Part shown: one piece after another, positions 8,638 through 17,762 of the stretch
Layout: each line of letters opens with the position of its first letter
Position numbering within the stretch: position 1 is the first letter of the stretch
Origin: Nocardia asteroides
GTDB lineage: Bacteria > Actinomycetota > Actinomycetes > Mycobacteriales > Mycobacteriaceae
Direction of reading: 5' to 3'
Assembly: GCF_021183625.1 (NCBI RefSeq)
Contig: NZ_CP089214.1
Span: forward strand, 5,456,001-5,520,000
DNA: 64,000 bases
Translations under genes and position numbers: made by a program
Notes under the pieces: generated by a model
What the model was told of the DNA's origin: nothing
What the model saw: the letters and a program-made list of their open reading frames with translations, nothing else
Database searches by the model: none

Positions 8638-11600
8638 GTGGCCGAAAAAGAGCCGCTGCACACAACAAAACAGGATGCCGAAGAATTGCCGGAGCGAATC
8701 CGAGTTCATGCCCTCGCCAAGCTGCTCGGAACGACGAGCAAGCGCATCCTGGCCAAACTGACCGAATTGGGGTCCGAGGCGCGGAGCGCGCAGTCCAATG
8801 TGGACCGCGACGTCGCGCACTCGGTGCGCCGAGCCTTCGCCGAGCAGGATCCCGAGGGTTCGCCGGGGGTTGCCCCGGCGGTAGCCGAGCCGGCGTCCGC
8901 CGCCGAGCCCGCGCTCGCGGAGCCGGCGGGCGAGGCGTCCGCGGGGGGTGACTCCGCGGCCGGTGCGCCCGCTGTCGCCGAGCCCGTCGCCGGCGGCAAG
9001 CCCGCCCGCAGGCGGCGCGCGACCCGCGCCTCCGGCGGGGAGACCACTGCCGCGGAGACCACCGCCGCTGAGCCCCGCTCGGATGCCACGACCGTGGATG
9101 TCCCGGCCGGGGACTCCGGCGCGGCTGCCGCGCCGGAGCGGGTGCACACCCCCGCGCACGGCAGCCTCTTCACGCACCTGGAGACGCCGGAGGAGCCGGT
9201 CGCGCCCTACGACGCCGCCGCCGTCGCCGTCCCGCTCTTCCAGGCGCCCGACGCCGCCGCGGCGGAGGAGGAGCGCAAGCGCCGCCGCGCCGAGCGCGAG
9301 GCCGCCAAGCGCAGCCGCGAGGAGGAGCGCGCCCGCGACGAGGCCGCGCGGCAGGCCCGCGCCGAGCAGGCCGAGGACGACCGGAGGGCCGAGCAGGCCC
9401 GCGCCGAGCAGACCCAGGACGACGGCGACGACGAGGACGACGACCGCGAGTCCGGCGAGCACGACGACGACCAGCCGCGCCGCAGGCGCCGCGGCCGCCG
9501 GGGCCGCGGGCGCGGCAGGGGCGAGCAGAACTCGGACGGCGACGACGACGAGCGCGCCGAGTCCGATGACGACGACCAGCGCGAGGACGAGCCCGAGGGC
9601 CGCTCCGACGACACCGGGGACCGCGCCGACGACACCGCGGGTCGCGCCGCCGCCAAGGCGGACGACTCCGACGACTCCGACGACTCCGACGACTCCGACA
9701 ACGACACTGACGACGAGTCCGGCGTGCCCGAGGGCGCGACCAGGCGCCGCCGCAGGCGCCGCAGGCGCAAGGTCGGCGGCGACGCCGACTCCGGTGACGC
9801 CGCCCCCGAGGACGACCCGCCGAACACCGTCGTGCACGAGCGCGAGCCGCGCGCCAAGAGCCGCAAGCCGGTCGACGAGGTGCAGGGCATCTCCGGCTCC
9901 ACCCGGCTGGAGGCCAAGCGGCAGCGCAGGCGGGACGGCAGGGAGGCCGGGCGGCGCCGCCCGCCGATCCTGACCGAGTCCGAGTTCCTGGCCCGCCGCG
10001 AGGCGGTCGACCGGGTCATGGTGGTGCGCGAGAAGTCCTTCCCGGACCATCCCACCGCCACCCAGGTCGCGGTGCTCGAGGACGACATCCTGGTCGAGCA
10101 CTTCGTGACCAGCACCGGCCAGGCCTCGATGGTCGGCAACGTGTACCTGGGCAAGGTGCAGAACGTGCTGCCGAGCATGGAGGCGGCCTTCGTCGACATC
10201 GGCCGCGGCCGCAACGGCGTGCTCTACGCCGGTGAGGTGAACTGGGAGGCCGCCAAGCTCGGCGGCCGCGAGCGCAAGATCGAGCAGGCGCTGCGCCCCG
10301 GCGACCAGGTGCTGGTCCAGGTCTCCAAGGACCCGGTCGGGCACAAGGGCGCCCGGCTCACCACCCAGATCAGCCTGGCGGGCCGGTTCCTGGTGTACGT
10401 GCCGAGCGGCACGTCGGCCGGGATCAGCCGGAAGCTGCCCGACACCGAGCGCAAGCGGCTCAAGGAGATCCTGCGCGACATCGTCCCCGACGACGCGGGC
10501 GTCATCATCCGCACCGCCTCCGAGGGCGTGAGCGCGGCCGAGCTGGCCCGCGACGTGGAGCGGCTGCAGGCCGCCTGGCGCACCATCGAGGAGGCGGCGA
10601 AGGGCGGCTCCGGCGCGCCCAAGACGCTCTACGAGGAGCCCGACCTGCTGGTCAAGGTCGTCCGCGACCTCTTCAACGAGGATTTCTCCAACCTGGTCAT
10701 CGAGGGGGACCGGGCCTGGAGCACGGTGGAGAACTACGTCCGCACGGTCGCGCCGGACATGCTGTCCCGGGTGCACCGGCACGACAACGGCAACGTCGAC
10801 GCCTTCCAGACGTACCGGATCGACGAGCAGCTGGCCAAGGCGCTGGACCGCAAGGTCTGGCTGCCCTCCGGCGGCACGCTGGTCATCGACCGCACCGAGG
10901 CGATGACGGTGGTCGACGTCAACACCGGCAAGTTCACCGGGTCCGGCGGCAGCAACCTGGAGGAGACGGTCACCAGGAACAACCTGGAGGCGGCCGAGGA
11001 GATCGTGCGCCAGATGCGGCTGCGCGACATCGGCGGCATGATCGTCGTCGACTTCATCGACATGGTGCTGGAGTCCAACCGCGACCTGGTGCTGCGCAGG
11101 CTCACCGAGGCGCTCGGCCGGGATCGCACCCGGCACCAGGTCTCCGAGGTGACCTCGCTCGGGCTGGTCCAGATGACCCGCAAGAAGCTGGGCACCGGGC
11201 TGGTCGAGGCCTTCTCCACCACCTGTGAGCACTGCCACGGCCGCGGGCTCATCGTGCACAGCTACCCGGTCGACGGCGGCAGCGCGCCGGAGGAGAGCGG
11301 CGGTGGCCGCGGTGGCCGCGCCGAGAGCGGGACGCGGCGGCGGCGAGGCCGGGACAAGGGCGCCGCGGCGCCCGCCCCCTCCGGCAACGGCGTCGCGCAG
11401 CCGGAGCACGACGAGGACACCGCCACCCGGCGGGCGCACCCGGTCGCGCTGGCCATGGCCGCCGCGCACCAGGGCGACGAGGTGCTCGCGAGCGATATCG
11501 CGGACGGGGCCGACGAGGCCGCCGTCACGCCCTCCGGCCCGGATGTCGCGGTCGTGATCGGGGCCGGGACCACCGGCCCCGACGCGGGCGACGACGCCGA

Positions 11601-12384
11601 GCACGTGCCGAGTGGCCGTGGGCGCAGGCGTAGCAGGCGGGCCTCCCGCGGTGCCGGTCGGGCCGGCGCCGAGGAGCGCGCTGCCAGTGAGCAGGCGGCC
11701 AGTGAGCAGGCGGCAGGCGAGCAGGCGGCAGGCGAGCGTGTGGCGGCCGAGCGCACGGTCGGCGAGCCGGTGGCAGCCGCGCAGGCGACGGGCGAAGCCG
11801 AGGCCGATTCGGCGACGAGTTCGGCGATCGAGCCGGGTGATGCGCCGTCCGCGGCGGATGTCGCCGAGGTCGCCGCGGAGATCGCGGCCGGTCAGCAGGT
11901 TACTGATGCAGTCGCGGAAGAAGCAGCGGAGGCCACCGAGGAGGCGGATGCCGAGCAGCCGGTTACCGAGCAGCCGAGCGCCGAGCAGCCGGTTGCCGAC
12001 GTATCGGCCGCCGATACCGGGCAGCGGGACACCGGAGCGGCAGCCGCCGCACCGGAGCCCGCCGCGGCGGCGGGCGAGGCCGCGGATGCGGCACGCTCGG
12101 CGATCGAGCCGGGTGACGCACCGTCGGCGGACGCCGTCGCCGCGGTGGCGACCGAGGTGAACGGTGCGGCCGCACCGGCCACCCGCCGCCGCCGGGTGGC
12201 CCGATCGGCCGCCGCGCCGAGCACGGACAGCGCAGGGGCTGTCTTCGTGCTCCCCGGCGCGGCCCCCGCCGCCGAGCCCGCCCCGGCCGAACCGGTCGCC
12301 GAGGAGGCGGTCCAGGTACCGCCCGGCCGCCGGCGCCGCCGCGCGGTCGGCCGCCCGGCCGGTCCGCCGGTCGACGGCGAATGA
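8638..12384 (+). CDS. rne: Ribonuclease E/G
   Basis: The main endoribonuclease for mRNA decay and rRNA maturation; 1248 residues, longer than the roughly 950 of M. tuberculosis. Residues 17-67 (from ELPERIRVHALAKLLGTTSK) form an IF2-N-like helical module. Next come disordered acidic and Arg-rich blocks (DDSDDS repeats, RRRRGRRGRGRGRG). The S1 and catalytic core starts near residue 450 and includes VVDVNTGKFTG at about 759-769, holding the metal-binding Asp. The zinc-link cysteines are C863-x-x-C866. The C-terminal 370 residues are low complexity (Ala/Glu-rich repeats) ending in a basic patch. GTG at 8638 is supported by GAGGAG upstream. A 10-bp hairpin terminator follows the stop. Confidence 0.95.
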   Translation: MAEKEPLHTTKQDAEELPERIRVHALAKLLGTTSKRILAKLTELGSEARSAQSNVDRDVAHSVRRAFAEQDPEGSPGVAPAVAEPASAAEPALAEPAGEASAGGDSAAGAPAVAEPVAGGKPARRRRATRASGGETTAAETTAAEPRSDATTVDVPAGDSGAAAAPERVHTPAHGSLFTHLETPEEPVAPYDAAAVAVPLFQAPDAAAAEEERKRRRAEREAAKRSREEERARDEAARQARAEQAEDDRRAEQARAEQTQDDGDDEDDDRESGEHDDDQPRRRRRGRRGRGRGRGEQNSDGDDDERAESDDDDQREDEPEGRSDDTGDRADDTAGRAAAKADDSDDSDDSDDSDNDTDDESGVPEGATRRRRRRRRRKVGGDADSGDAAPEDDPPNTVVHEREPRAKSRKPVDEVQGISGSTRLEAKRQRRRDGREAGRRRPPILTESEFLARREAVDRVMVVREKSFPDHPTATQVAVLEDDILVEHFVTSTGQASMVGNVYLGKVQNVLPSMEAAFVDIGRGRNGVLYAGEVNWEAAKLGGRERKIEQALRPGDQVLVQVSKDPVGHKGARLTTQISLAGRFLVYVPSGTSAGISRKLPDTERKRLKEILRDIVPDDAGVIIRTASEGVSAAELARDVERLQAAWRTIEEAAKGGSGAPKTLYEEPDLLVKVVRDLFNEDFSNLVIEGDRAWSTVENYVRTVAPDMLSRVHRHDNGNVDAFQTYRIDEQLAKALDRKVWLPSGGTLVIDRTEAMTVVDVNTGKFTGSGGSNLEETVTRNNLEAAEEIVRQMRLRDIGGMIVVDFIDMVLESNRDLVLRRLTEALGRDRTRHQVSEVTSLGLVQMTRKKLGTGLVEAFSTTCEHCHGRGLIVHSYPVDGGSAPEESGGGRGGRAESGTRRRRGRDKGAAAPAPSGNGVAQPEHDEDTATRRAHPVALAMAAAHQGDEVLASDIADGADEAAVTPSGPDVAVVIGAGTTGPDAGDDAEHVPSGRGRRRSRRASRGAGRAGAEERAASEQAASEQAAGEQAAGERVAAERTVGEPVAAAQATGEAEADSATSSAIEPGDAPSAADVAEVAAEIAAGQQVTDAVAEEAAEATEEADAEQPVTEQPSAEQPVADVSAADTGQRDTGAAAAAPEPAAAAGEAADAARSAIEPGDAPSADAVAAVATEVNGAAAPATRRRRVARSAAAPSTDSAGAVFVLPGAAPAAEPAPAEPVAEEAVQVPPGRRRRRAVGRPAGPPVDGE
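9661..9696 (+). repeat. Four 9-bp tandem repeats inside rne
   Basis: GACGACTCC occurs four times in perfect tandem and encodes Asp-Asp-Ser repeats in the acidic disordered region. Copy number is likely to vary between strains. Confidence 0.85.
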
Positions 12385-12390
12385 CCCGTT

Positions 12391-12420
12391 CGCCCCGGGA
12401 TCACCCGTGGTCCCGGGGCG
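12391..12420 (+). terminator. Terminator hairpin after rne
   Basis: Perfect 10-bp arms CGCCCCGGGA and TCCCGGGGCG enclose a 10-base loop, 7 bases after the rne stop. No T tract follows, as is common in actinobacteria. Confidence 0.65.
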
Positions 12421-12659
12421 ATTGGGAGGTCGAGGATGCCCTCTGGTAACCTTGCCCAGTCGCTGTCCGGCGATGTTTGCGCTGCTGTCAAGTCCTTGGG
12501 GACTTTCGCGCAGCGCCGTGACCGGGATCGTGCGGCAACCCGCTGAGCATCGCTTGGGCAGCCCGGCTGCGCACGATCAGGGGCAGTACACCGAAGACAG
12601 TCGTGGCGCCGACGCGCCGCGGGAGAACGAAGAAACAGTCGAGTGGAGGAAGCCGACCG
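12421..12659 (+). promoter_or_regulatory. Promoter and leader of rplU-rpmA
   Basis: A TAACCT -10 candidate lies at 12447-12452 with TTGGGA 19 bases upstream. About 200 bases of leader follow before the rplU start, ending in the strong GGAGGA site 9 bases from the ATG. L21 operons often carry autoregulatory leader RNA; I could not derive a convincing fold here by eye. Confidence 0.4.
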
Positions 12660-12971
12660 ATGGCAACGTACGCGATCGTCAAGACCGGCGGAAAGCAGTA
12701 CAAGGTCGCGGTCGGTGACCTGGTGAAGGTCGAGAAGATCGAGGGCAAGGTCGGCACCGCGGTGCAGCTCGCCCCGGTCCTCGTCGTCGACGGCGCCGAT
12801 CTGACCACCGACGCCGACAAGCTGGCGAAGGTCAATGTGGCCGCCGAGGTCGTCGAGCACACCAAGGGCCCGAAGATCCGCATCCACAAGTTCAAGAACA
12901 AGACCGGCTACCACAAGCGTCAGGGTCACCGTCAGCCACTGACGGTCCTGAAGGTCACCGGCATCAAGTAA
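12660..12971 (+). CDS. rplU: 50S ribosomal protein L21
   Basis: A 103-residue L21, a 23S rRNA-binding protein of the large subunit. The start MATYAIVKTGGKQYKV and the C-terminal signature KIRIHKFKNKTGYHKRQGHRQ are family-diagnostic. ATG at 12660 has GGAGGA at a 9-base distance. It is followed 19 bases later by rpmA in the usual rplU-rpmA-obgE order. Confidence 0.98.
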   Translation: MATYAIVKTGGKQYKVAVGDLVKVEKIEGKVGTAVQLAPVLVVDGADLTTDADKLAKVNVAAEVVEHTKGPKIRIHKFKNKTGYHKRQGHRQPLTVLKVTGIK

Positions 12972-12990
12972 TCGGCGAGGAGAAGCAGCC

Positions 12991-13257
12991 ATGGCACACA
13001 AGAAGGGCGCGTCCAGCTCGCGCAACGGTCGTGACTCGAACGCCCAGCGCCTCGGCGTGAAGCGCTTCGGCGGGCAGGCCGTGCAGGCCGGCGAGATCCT
13101 GGTCCGGCAGCGCGGCACCCACTTCCACCCCGGCGTGAACGTCGGCCGCGGTGGCGACGACACCCTGTTCGCCCTGGCGACGGGCGCGGTGGCGTTCGGC
13201 ACCAAGCGGGGTCGCAAGACCGTGAATATCGTGGTTCCGGAGCCGGCGCAGGCCTGA
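12991..13257 (+). CDS. rpmA: 50S ribosomal protein L27
   Basis: An 88-residue L27, whose N-terminal tail reaches the peptidyl transferase centre. MAHKKGASSSRNGRDSNAQR starts directly with the mature tail, with no Firmicutes-type cleavable extension. The fold signature GTHFHPGVNVGRGGDDTLFA is intact. GAGGAG upstream of the ATG is a good ribosome site. A strong intrinsic terminator lies 30 bases downstream, so rplU-rpmA form their own unit. Confidence 0.98.
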   Translation: MAHKKGASSSRNGRDSNAQRLGVKRFGGQAVQAGEILVRQRGTHFHPGVNVGRGGDDTLFALATGAVAFGTKRGRKTVNIVVPEPAQA

Positions 13258-13286
13258 CGCCGCCGCCACTTCCGTATACCAAGTCA

Positions 13287-13325
13287 GCGGGTCAGGGTGA
13301 GACACCCTGGCCCGCTTTCGCGTTT
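13287..13325 (+). terminator. Intrinsic terminator after rpmA
   Basis: GCGGGTCAGGGT (13287-13298) pairs with ACCCTGGCCCGC (13304-13315) with one wobble over a 5-base loop. The stem is followed by TTTCGCGTTT. Confidence 0.85.
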
Positions 13326-13375
13326 CCGAATCGGGCCGGACGGGCCCGCGACCCTCGAGGGAGGATGATCGGCCT

Positions 13376-14830
13376 ATGTCCAAGTTCATCGATCGGGTCG
13401 TCGTGCACGTCCGCGCGGGCAACGGGGGACACGGCTGCGCCTCGGTGCACCGCGAGAAGTTCAAGCCGCTCGGCGGCCCGGACGGCGGCAACGGCGGCAA
13501 CGGTGGCGACGTCGTGCTCGAAGTGGACGCCAACGTCCACACCCTGCTCGACTTCCACTTCCACCCGCACGCCAAGGCGGGCAGCGGCAAGCCCGGCGAG
13601 GGCAGCAACCGGGACGGCAAGCGCGGCGGCGAGCTGGTGCTGAAGGTGCCGGACGGCACCGTCGTGCTGGACGGGAAGGGCGAGGTGCTGGCCGACCTGG
13701 TCGGCGCCGGGCAGCGCTTCGTCGCGGCCCGCGGCGGCCGCGGCGGCCTCGGCAACGCCTCGCTGGCGTCGAAGGCGCGCAAGGCACCCGGCTTCGCGCT
13801 GCTCGGCGAGGAGGGCGAAGAGAACGAGTTGGTGCTCGAGCTCAAGTCGGTGGCCGACGTCGGGCTGGTGGGCTTCCCGTCGGCGGGCAAGTCCTCGCTG
13901 GTGTCGGTGCTCTCCGCGGCCAAGCCCAAGATCGCCGACTACCCGTTCACCACGCTGGTGCCGAACCTCGGTGTCGTGCTGGCGGGTGAGATCACCTTCA
14001 CCGTCGCCGACGTGCCCGGCCTCATTCCCGGCGCGAGCAGCGGCCGCGGCCTCGGGCTCGACTTCCTGCGGCACCTGGAGCGCTGCGCCGTGCTCGCGCA
14101 CGTGGTCGACTGCGCCACCCTGGAACCCGGCCGCGACCCGATCTCCGACGTGGACGCGCTGGAGGACGAGCTCGCCGCCTACCGCCCCGCGCTGGCGGGC
14201 GACATCGGGCTCGGCGACCTGGCCGACCGGCCGCGCGTCGTGATCCTGAACAAGGTCGACGTGCCGGACGCCGCCGAGCTGGCCGAGATGGTGCGCCCCG
14301 AGTTCGAGGCGCGCGGCTGGCCGGTCTTCGAGATCTCGGCGGTGAGCCGGGAGGGGCTGCGGCCGCTCACCTTCGCCCTCGCCGAGCTGGTCAGCGGGTA
14401 CCGCGAGGCGCATCCGAAGGCGGAGCCGAAGCGGCCGGTGATCCGGCCCATCGCGACCGACGAGTCCGGCTTCACCGTCGTCCCCGACCCGAACGAGCCG
14501 GGCGGCTTCGTCGTCCGCGGCGTTCGGCCGGAGCGCTGGGTGCGGCAGACCCAGTTCGACAACGACGAGGCCGTCGGCTACCTGGCCGACCGGCTGGCCC
14601 GGCTCGGCGTCGAGGACAAGCTGGTCAAGCTCGGTGCGAAGCCGGGCGCCCCGGTGACCATCGGCCCGGTGACCTTCGACTGGGAGCCGCAGATCTCGGC
14701 GGGCGTCGACATGGTGCCCACCGGGCGCGGCACCGACCTCCGGCTGGAGAACAACGACCGGATCCGCGCGGCCGAGCGCAAGCACGCCTCCCGGGTCCGG
14801 CGCGGGCTGGTCGAGGACGGAGACGAGTAA
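13376..14830 (+). CDS. obgE: GTPase ObgE/CgtA
   Basis: A 484-residue Obg-family GTPase that acts in 50S maturation and stress control. Domain order is a Gly-rich Obg fold (residues 1 to about 158, FIDRVVVHVRAGNGGHGC), the G domain with G1 GFPSAGKSS from residue 166, DVPGLIPGAS as G3 and NKVDVPD as G4, and the C-terminal OCT domain (VRPERWVRQTQFDNDEAVGYL). All GTPase motifs are intact. ATG at 13376 is preceded by GGGAGG. The stop codon shares a base with the proB ATG (TAATG), so the genes are coupled. Confidence 0.97.
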   Translation: MSKFIDRVVVHVRAGNGGHGCASVHREKFKPLGGPDGGNGGNGGDVVLEVDANVHTLLDFHFHPHAKAGSGKPGEGSNRDGKRGGELVLKVPDGTVVLDGKGEVLADLVGAGQRFVAARGGRGGLGNASLASKARKAPGFALLGEEGEENELVLELKSVADVGLVGFPSAGKSSLVSVLSAAKPKIADYPFTTLVPNLGVVLAGEITFTVADVPGLIPGASSGRGLGLDFLRHLERCAVLAHVVDCATLEPGRDPISDVDALEDELAAYRPALAGDIGLGDLADRPRVVILNKVDVPDAAELAEMVRPEFEARGWPVFEISAVSREGLRPLTFALAELVSGYREAHPKAEPKRPVIRPIATDESGFTVVPDPNEPGGFVVRGVRPERWVRQTQFDNDEAVGYLADRLARLGVEDKLVKLGAKPGAPVTIGPVTFDWEPQISAGVDMVPTGRGTDLRLENNDRIRAAERKHASRVRRGLVEDGDE

Positions 14831-15963
14831 TGACGGGCGCTGACCTACGCTCCGGGATCGAGCTGAGCGAGGCCAGGCAGGCCATCGCGGGCGCGCGCCG
14901 CGTGGTGGTGAAGATCGGCTCCTCCGCGCTCACCAGTCTGGCGGGCGGGCTGGACACGGTGCGGCTGGATCGGCTCGCCGACGCCGTCGAGGCGCGCATG
15001 CGGGCAGGCTCCGACGTCGTCGTCGTCTCCTCCGGCGCGATCGGCGCCGGGATCGCACCGCTCGGATTGACCACGCGGCCCCGTGATCTCGCGACCAAGC
15101 AGGCCGCGGCGAGCGTCGGGCAGCTGGCGCTCGCGCACGCCTGGGGCACCTCGTTCGCCCGCTACCGCCGCACGGTCGGGCAGGTGCTGCTCAGCGCCGA
15201 CGATTTCTCCCGCCGCGAGCACCACCGCAATGCCCAGCGCACGCTGGAGCGGCTGCGCTCGCTCGGCGCGGTCGCGGTGGTGAACGAGAACGACACGGTC
15301 GCCACCGAGGAGATCCGGTTCGGCGACAACGACCGGCTCGCCGCGCTGGTCGCGCACCTGGTCGGCGCCGACGCGCTGGTGCTGCTCTCCGATGTGGCCG
15401 GGCTCTACGACGGCGATCCGCGCAAGGGCGACGCCGCGCTCATCCCCGAGGTGCGCAGCAGCGCCGACCTGGACGGCGTGATCGCCGGGACCGGCGGCGT
15501 GCTCGGCACCGGCGGGATGGCGTCCAAGCTCTCCGCGGCGCGGCTCGCCGCCGATGCCGGGATGCCGGTGCTGCTCGCCGCCGCGGCCGACGCGGCGGCG
15601 GCGCTCACCGCGGGCACCGTCGGCACGGCCTTCGCGGCGCGGCCGGTGCGGTTGTCCGCGCGCAAGTTCTGGGTGCGGCACGCGGCGGACAGCAGGGGGG
15701 CGCTGCTGCTCGACGAGGGGGCGGTGCAGGCCGTGGCGCACCGGCGGCGGTCGCTGCTCGCCGCCGGGATCGTCGGGGTGCGCGGGCGGTTCTCCGGCGG
15801 GGACGTGGTCGATCTGGTCGCGCCCGACGAGCGGGTGGTCGCGCGCGGGATCGTCGAGTACGACAGCACCGAGCTGACCGGCGTGCTCGGCCGCTCCACC
15901 GGCGAACTCCCGGACACCATGCAGCGCCCGGTGATCCACGCCGACGACCTGGTCAGCGTGTAG
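14830..15963 (+). CDS. proB: Glutamate 5-kinase
   Basis: First enzyme of proline synthesis, phosphorylating L-glutamate; 377 residues. The amino-acid-kinase domain opens with VVVKIGSSALTS near residue 25 and contains SSGAIGAG, NENDTVATEEIRFGDNDRL and GTGGMASKL. A C-terminal PUA domain follows (LLDEGAVQAVAHRRRSLLAAG). Start and coupling to obgE are fixed by the TAATG overlap. Its partner proA is about 9 kb downstream rather than adjacent, as in mycobacteria. Confidence 0.97.
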   Translation: MTGADLRSGIELSEARQAIAGARRVVVKIGSSALTSLAGGLDTVRLDRLADAVEARMRAGSDVVVVSSGAIGAGIAPLGLTTRPRDLATKQAAASVGQLALAHAWGTSFARYRRTVGQVLLSADDFSRREHHRNAQRTLERLRSLGAVAVVNENDTVATEEIRFGDNDRLAALVAHLVGADALVLLSDVAGLYDGDPRKGDAALIPEVRSSADLDGVIAGTGGVLGTGGMASKLSAARLAADAGMPVLLAAAADAAAALTAGTVGTAFAARPVRLSARKFWVRHAADSRGALLLDEGAVQAVAHRRRSLLAAGIVGVRGRFSGGDVVDLVAPDERVVARGIVEYDSTELTGVLGRSTGELPDTMQRPVIHADDLVSV

Positions 15964-15964
15964 T

Positions 15965-17323
15965 TCAGGCGCCGGGGATGACGCCGGGCTGGTCGGTCGT
16001 CGTCCCCGGTGGCGGGGTGACCTCGCCGCCCTCCGGCACCGGGCCGGTGATGCCCGGCTGGCCGTCCGGATCCGGCAGGGCCGGGTCGCCCGAGCCGCTC
16101 GGCGGGGGCGGGGGAGCGGGGGCCGGTGCCTGGGGAGGTGTCGTCTGCTCCGTCGGCGGCGCCGGTTCCGGGGGTGCGGAAGACTCCGGAGCTGGCGCCG
16201 GGCTCGCCGGTGCGGAAGACTCTGGGCTCGGCACGGGCTCGGGCGTCGGGCTCGGTACCGGCGCGGGCTCCGGCGTCGTCGGTGCGCTGCTCGGTGGCGG
16301 TTCCGGAGCCGGATCCGCGGGCGCGCTGCCCCCGGGCACTTGCCCATCGGAGCCCGAGCCCTCGGGCACTTGTCCATCGGGACCAGCGTCGCCGGGCGCT
16401 TGCCCGCCAGGACCAGGATCGCCGGGCGCTTGCCCGCCAGGACCAGGATCGCCGGGCGCTTGCCCACCGGGACCCGAGTCCCCGGGCGCTTGCGCACCCG
16501 GTCCCGAGTCGCCGGGCGCCTGCCCGTCCGGGCCGGTGCCACCGGGCGCCTCTGCGCCGGGGCCGGAATCGTCGGGTGTCTGCCCGCCGGAATCGGGCGC
16601 CTGCCCGTCCGGCCCCGTCTCGCCGGGCGCCTGCCCGTCCGGTCCGGCGCCCTCGGGTGCCTGCCCCTCCGACTCGGAGTCGAGGGGCACCTCCTCGGAA
16701 CCCTCCGGCCCCTGACTCCCGTACTCCGACTGGTACGAATCCCACTCGGGGACAGCCCCGTTCGGCACCGCCGACGATCCGCCGGGCAGCGGGGGCGGCG
16801 CGGGCAGCGCCGGAACCCCGTCTCCTGCCGCCTGATACGCGGGCTTGTAGACCATGTTCATGGCCAGCACCGCTTCCTGCCGCAGCAGCTCCTGCGTCAT
16901 CTGCGCGTCGATGATCCGCGCCGACTCGAGCAGCCGCGCGATGGCCCCGACCGCCCCGGAATCCCCCGGCGGCACCACCGCCACCTTCACCGCCTCCGCG
17001 GCGGCCGCGACCGCCCCGAGCCGCGCCCCGACCTGCCCCATGACGGCGGCGAGCTCGTCCACCGAGGCGGCGAAGCTGCGCGCGCTCGCGTAGGCGGCGT
17101 CGGCGGTCGCGCCCTCCCACTCCAGGGAGTTCATCACCCGGTCGACGCTGGCCCTGGTCAGCGGCATCGAGGTGGCGAGCGTGCCGGCCGCCTCCAGCCA
17201 GGTCACCGAGGCGCGCAGGATGGCGCCCGCGTCGATCTGCTGGGTGCGCGCGTGGATCTCCTCGTGCGTCATCGACTCGAAGTGCTCCATCGAGCTGACG
17301 TAGGTCGGGTCGGTTCCGGTCAT
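15965..17323 (-). CDS. PPE-like type VII secretion protein with Pro/Gly-rich repeat tail
   Basis: A 452-residue protein in two parts. Residues 1 to about 180 are helical and Ala-rich and resemble a PPE/WXG100-type hairpin; W69-E70-G71 fits the WxG turn (NSLEWEGATADAAYASAR). The Pro-Pro-Glu tripeptide of true PPE proteins is absent. The remaining 270 residues are disordered and Pro/Gly-rich, including a run of 10-residue repeats of the type GPGGQAPGDP. There is no Sec signal. ATG at 17323 overlaps the stop of the PE-like gene (ATGA), the classic PE-PPE arrangement, and an EspG gene lies just upstream. I infer that it is exported with its PE-like partner through an ESX system. Confidence 0.75.
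   Translation of the reverse strand: MTGTDPTYVSSMEHFESMTHEEIHARTQQIDAGAILRASVTWLEAAGTLATSMPLTRASVDRVMNSLEWEGATADAAYASARSFAASVDELAAVMGQVGARLGAVAAAAEAVKVAVVPPGDSGAVGAIARLLESARIIDAQMTQELLRQEAVLAMNMVYKPAYQAAGDGVPALPAPPPLPGGSSAVPNGAVPEWDSYQSEYGSQGPEGSEEVPLDSESEGQAPEGAGPDGQAPGETGPDGQAPDSGGQTPDDSGPGAEAPGGTGPDGQAPGDSGPGAQAPGDSGPGGQAPGDPGPGGQAPGDPGPGGQAPGDAGPDGQVPEGSGSDGQVPGGSAPADPAPEPPPSSAPTTPEPAPVPSPTPEPVPSPESSAPASPAPAPESSAPPEPAPPTEQTTPPQAPAPAPPPPPSGSGDPALPDPDGQPGITGPVPEGGEVTPPPGTTTDQPGVIPGA
16331..16670 (-). repeat. 30-bp imperfect tandem repeats in the PPE-like gene
   Basis: About eleven units with a 30-bp period, such as GCCGGGCGCTTGCCCGCCAG plus 10 more bases on the + strand, encode 10-residue GPGGQAPGDP-type repeats. 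The two units around 16391-16450 are nearly identical. There is no spacer variation, so this is not a CRISPR array. Confidence 0.85.
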
Positions 17324-17697
17324 CGCGGTTGCCTCGCATCGACGGCGCGCAGCGCGGCGGCGGCCGCGGCGTCGGCTTCTTCGAACAGCCCGGCGCTCAG
17401 CAAAAACGCCTCCTTCATCCGGTAGGCGGCCTCGATGTACCGGTCGAGCAGCGCCGCCGCGTCCCGCGCCTTGTGCGCGAACCCGGCCTGTAGCTGCTGC
17501 GCCGAGACGAAGCCGCCGAACCCGTGCAGCTCGCCGACCGATTCCAGCCGCTGCCGCAGGTAGAGCAGCCGGTCGGCCTGATGGTCGTACATCTCGGCGC
17601 ACCGCCGCGCGGCCGCCGGGTCGAAGGCGACGGTGCCCGTCCGCGCCTGCTCGCCGAATCTCGCGATATCGGCTCGGCTGGTCTCGATCGTCATCAC
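17320..17697 (-). CDS. PE-like/ESX secretion-associated small protein
   Basis: A 125-residue, all-helical, Ala-rich protein with no Sec signal. It reads as a helix-turn-helix hairpin with a Gly-rich turn at residues 59-62 (GFGG). Y92-R-M-K-E96 after the second helix fits the YxxxD/E type VII export signal. It is the partner of the PPE-like gene (4-base ATGA overlap). GTG at 17697 and ATG at 17694 are both possible; GGCGGGGG sits 6 bases before the ATG. A TAGTCT element (17727-17732) may be its own promoter. It is not a canonical PE (no Pro-Glu at residues 8-9), so the assignment rests on layout, motif and neighbours. Confidence 0.7.
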   Translation of the reverse strand: MMTIETSRADIARFGEQARTGTVAFDPAAARRCAEMYDHQADRLLYLRQRLESVGELHGFGGFVSAQQLQAGFAHKARDAAALLDRYIEAAYRMKEAFLLSAGLFEEADAAAAAALRAVDARQPR

Positions 17698-17762
17698 GCA
17701 CCCCCGCCAGATCGTCGGACGCGTTCAGACTATCCCGAGACGCCGATCCCCGACACCGAAGC

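Noticed and set aside
7921..11604. A 1227-codon open frame antisense to ndk and rne
   Set aside because: Long antisense frames are expected at this GC content. It has no family signature, runs through two certain genes and has Asp/Val/Gly-skewed shadow composition.
12421..12659. A defined L21 leader RNA
   Set aside because: The leader is long enough, but I could not find a convincing pseudoknot or L21-binding mimic by eye.
16331..16670. CRISPR-like 30-bp repeats
   Set aside because: The repeats are contiguous, in frame and encode a Pro/Gly repeat; there are no spacers and no cas genes.
15965..17323. A true PPE family protein
   Set aside because: The Pro-Pro-Glu motif is absent, so I call it PPE-like on the basis of the WxG turn, the overlap with the PE-like gene and EspG.
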